64,000 nucleotides of DNA from Rhodopirellula baltica. Lineage in GTDB: Bacteria > Planctomycetota > Planctomycetia > Pirellulales > Pirellulaceae. The notes below the pieces were generated by a model, which searched no databases, was not told the DNA's origin, and saw nothing but the letters and a program-made list of their open reading frames with translations. Of the stretch, positions 62,136 through 64,000 are shown piece by piece. The stretch spans positions 124,001 through 188,000 of the forward strand of contig PPHI01000006.1 in the NCBI GenBank assembly GCA_002901265.1. The letters run 5' to 3'. Position 1 is the stretch's first letter. Each line of letters starts with the position of its first letter. The position numbers and the translations under genes are program-made.

Positions 62136-63961
62136 TCCGTCTCACTCGAGGCCTCGGAAACAAACCGCTTCCTCCACCCATCATGCTGAAAACTCTTCAA
62201 CGCACTGGCGAGATAGGTCTCGGCGGCCGCTAGGGTCAATGACCTGAAATGCGTTTCGTGAGTTTCACTCGACGAAGAGATCGCTAGCAGGTCCAACAAC
62301 TCGGCGGCGGTGGGTTGGGCTTGCTGAATCAGTCGCCGTTTGTCGCGGCGGTGCGAGTCGGACGTGAAGGGGGGAACCGCTCGGCGGCCTCCCAAGACCA
62401 TCGCCAAGGTACGTCTGCTAAGTGGCTGCGCCACGACCGGCTGGTTCGCGGCCGAAGTCGATTCGCCGAACTCGACTTCGCTTGCGAAACGTTCGGTACG
62501 AGTAATGTGATGTCGCTGTAACGTATCCAGTCCTAGATGACAACGTTCATGCCACTCGTCTGGCAACACCAGTCGCGGTGAATCACTGTCATCATTCACC
62601 GGCTCAATCGTCAACGCGTCGATCAATCCCGCCGAGTCGTGTCGCAATCGGCCATAGACGCGCAGCCTCATCCCCGGTGCCCGCGCCAACAATTGCAGAT
62701 TCTTCCGAAAGGCAACGTGCTGGTCATCGATCGCGATCCCCAGACGCAACGTTTCCGAAGTCGTCTCTTCTGTCATCAACAGCGTTCCGCCTTGCGGACC
62801 AGCGATCCGCCCGACGAAACAGACCAAGTCATCACCGGGACGCTGTGAATCGGAAAACGCGCGGTCGACCTGCGCCGAAAGAGGGCTGTTTAAACGCTCG
62901 CAGCGATCAAGCGGCTTCCCGGACCTTTCGGGGCTGCCGTTGTTGGACCTCACGGCCCAGCGAGTTTTCGTCCCCTTTCCCAAGCGTCCGTCTTCGGAAG
63001 CCGTCAAGTTTTGAACGTCCAAGCTCGCACGGCTGAGTTTCTCTGCCGAAAGCGTCAAGGCTCCCAAGTCGATACCGCCGCGATAGGCTCGAACGATCAA
63101 TGCTGCGTCACCGGGTTGCAACTGATTGACTTGAAACCAGCGGCCATCGGGGGCAATCAAATGCACGCACACGCCGGCGTAACCGCTGAGTGTCAGGATC
63201 GGTTCGGCAATGACGCCGGTCAGCCGAGACAGCTTCACGGGCTGAAACGAACGCCGAACTTGCCCGACGACTTGGACAGAGAGTTGCTCGTGCCGCAAGA
63301 CGTCGCGTGCGTTCAAGATCGCGGTCACGATGTCGCGGCGGAGGGCGCCGGAATCCGTATCATCGTCATCCGCTCGCAACCTGCGAATGCCTTCGGAAAT
63401 TCGAATGACGGTATTCGACAAATCGATCAAGCCACGGGCCCGGCATTGATGCGCAGCTCGTAACAACGATGACTGAATCACCAACCCGGAAGCTCGCCCC
63501 CCCGTGGTCAGCACGTTTTCGATAGCGTGAATGGTTTGGTGGGCGGCCGAACGCATCTCCGCAGTGATCGCCACTTGATCTTCGATGTCAGCGGCGTCAG
63601 TATTCGCTTGTTCTGCGTAAGCTAGCTCTTCCGTGGCAACACTTTCGGTGCCGGCTACTGAAGCGCTGCCGGTCCCTGAAACGCAAACCAATGATGAGAC
63701 GCATGCCAGCACATGGAAACAGTTTGGCGACAACAAACACGTGCAGGTCACGTCCGCTGCCGCCGCGATTCGGTTGGTTGCATCGACCGTCAAGGCAACC
63801 GTTTCTTCGCCCGCCCGGATCAGCCACTGCGAATCCGATTTCTGCCAGGACCAATCCTGTGCGGCAGTCGGTTGTCGGTCGAGCCGTTTACGAACGCGTG
63901 CCGGTGCGGCGGCGATGATTGCGGCAACCGCTTCGGCGACAATGCAAGGACGATCGCTCAT
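62126..63961 (-). CDS. SWIM zinc-finger protein
   Basis: 611 residues. Near residues 73-85 is a SWIM-type motif TCTCLLSPNCFHVLA (CxC...CxH), after an N-terminal helix and VALTVD strand. The remaining 500 residues show several beta domains (e.g. LSGYAGVCVHLIAPDGRWFQVNQ) and a helical C-terminus. SWIM domains bind DNA or protein. Planctomycete members often lie in uncharacterised operons with MoxR ATPases, but upstream neighbours are outside the window. The final EDL residues and stop come from a REP copy. The start at 63961 leaves 39 bp to the window end. Confidence 0.75.
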   Translation of the reverse strand: MSDRPCIVAEAVAAIIAAAPARVRKRLDRQPTAAQDWSWQKSDSQWLIRAGEETVALTVDATNRIAAAADVTCTCLLSPNCFHVLACVSSLVCVSGTGSASVAGTESVATEELAYAEQANTDAADIEDQVAITAEMRSAAHQTIHAIENVLTTGGRASGLVIQSSLLRAAHQCRARGLIDLSNTVIRISEGIRRLRADDDDTDSGALRRDIVTAILNARDVLRHEQLSVQVVGQVRRSFQPVKLSRLTGVIAEPILTLSGYAGVCVHLIAPDGRWFQVNQLQPGDAALIVRAYRGGIDLGALTLSAEKLSRASLDVQNLTASEDGRLGKGTKTRWAVRSNNGSPERSGKPLDRCERLNSPLSAQVDRAFSDSQRPGDDLVCFVGRIAGPQGGTLLMTEETTSETLRLGIAIDDQHVAFRKNLQLLARAPGMRLRVYGRLRHDSAGLIDALTIEPVNDDSDSPRLVLPDEWHERCHLGLDTLQRHHITRTERFASEVEFGESTSAANQPVVAQPLSRRTLAMVLGGRRAVPPFTSDSHRRDKRRLIQQAQPTAAELLDLLAISSSSETHETHFRSLTLAAAETYLASALKSFQHDGWRKRFVSEASSETEDL

Positions 63962-64000
63962 CTGGACGCCCCGCTAAGCGTCGCATGCGCGCCGGCGCCA

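Overview
The window looks like a chromosomal segment of a planctomycete of the Pirellulaceae type (Rhodopirellula or a relative). This is inferred from gene content. There are DUF1444, DUF1579, DUF1569 and DUF2961 proteins, an EF-hand/deiodinase-like protein, a Ser/Thr kinase with a WD40-like sensor half, large secreted proteins of unknown function, and a cadherin-repeat surface protein. G+C content is moderate, gene density is high, and most operons are short.

Layout. 0-7.5 kb: the 3' end of a cadherin-repeat surface protein with an inserted DsbA-like domain, a CheX-like protein, a DUF1444 protein, a three-gene glycan cassette (methyltransferase, epimerase, glycosyltransferase) and two small proteins. 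7.5-12.1 kb: a secreted unknown, an FtsQ-like protein, MurB and a secreted thioredoxin. 12.7-17.7 kb: a Gfo/Idh/MocA oxidoreductase and the Tad/Flp pilus genes tadA-tadB-tadC, closed by a bidirectional terminator. 17.7-23.2 kb: a 932-residue secreted unknown, argH and a SEC-C protein. 23.3-34.2 kb: a probable fructan-utilisation region. It holds a GH32 enzyme, a RibK-like barrel protein and a sugar transporter, divergent from a GntR/LacI regulator with a shared 14-bp motif in the gap. It also holds a GH172 (DUF2961) enzyme coupled to a second sugar transporter, and a serine hydrolase. 34.4-42.3 kb: a HAD-like protein and a six-gene peptide-type ABC import operon headed by the deiodinase-like protein. 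Two 114-bp elements with terminal inverted repeats lie just upstream of these two units. 42.7-51 kb: a small secreted protein, a four-domain AhpD-like protein, a degenerate tRNA-like sequence, a slipin, a CocE-type hydrolase, an aminoglycoside/choline-kinase-like protein and an MTH1187-like protein. 51-55.7 kb: the kinase and an alpha/beta hydrolase.

The most unusual region is 55.8-62.2 kb. About 23 copies of a 23-nt hairpin repeat lie here in both orientations. Each begins with GTAG and is followed by a short stem-loop. An IS200-like REP-associated tyrosine transposase (RAYT) sits in the middle of the densest part. The stem positions covary between copies. Three flanking genes end inside repeat copies, and one copy interrupts a decayed ferredoxin gene. 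This resembles the REP/RAYT systems of proteobacteria and looks like a planctomycete version of them. A MarR regulator, a DODA-type dioxygenase, a YdeI-like protein, a DUF1569 protein and a SWIM zinc-finger protein are embedded in or border it.

All assignments come from reading motifs by eye. No database search was run.
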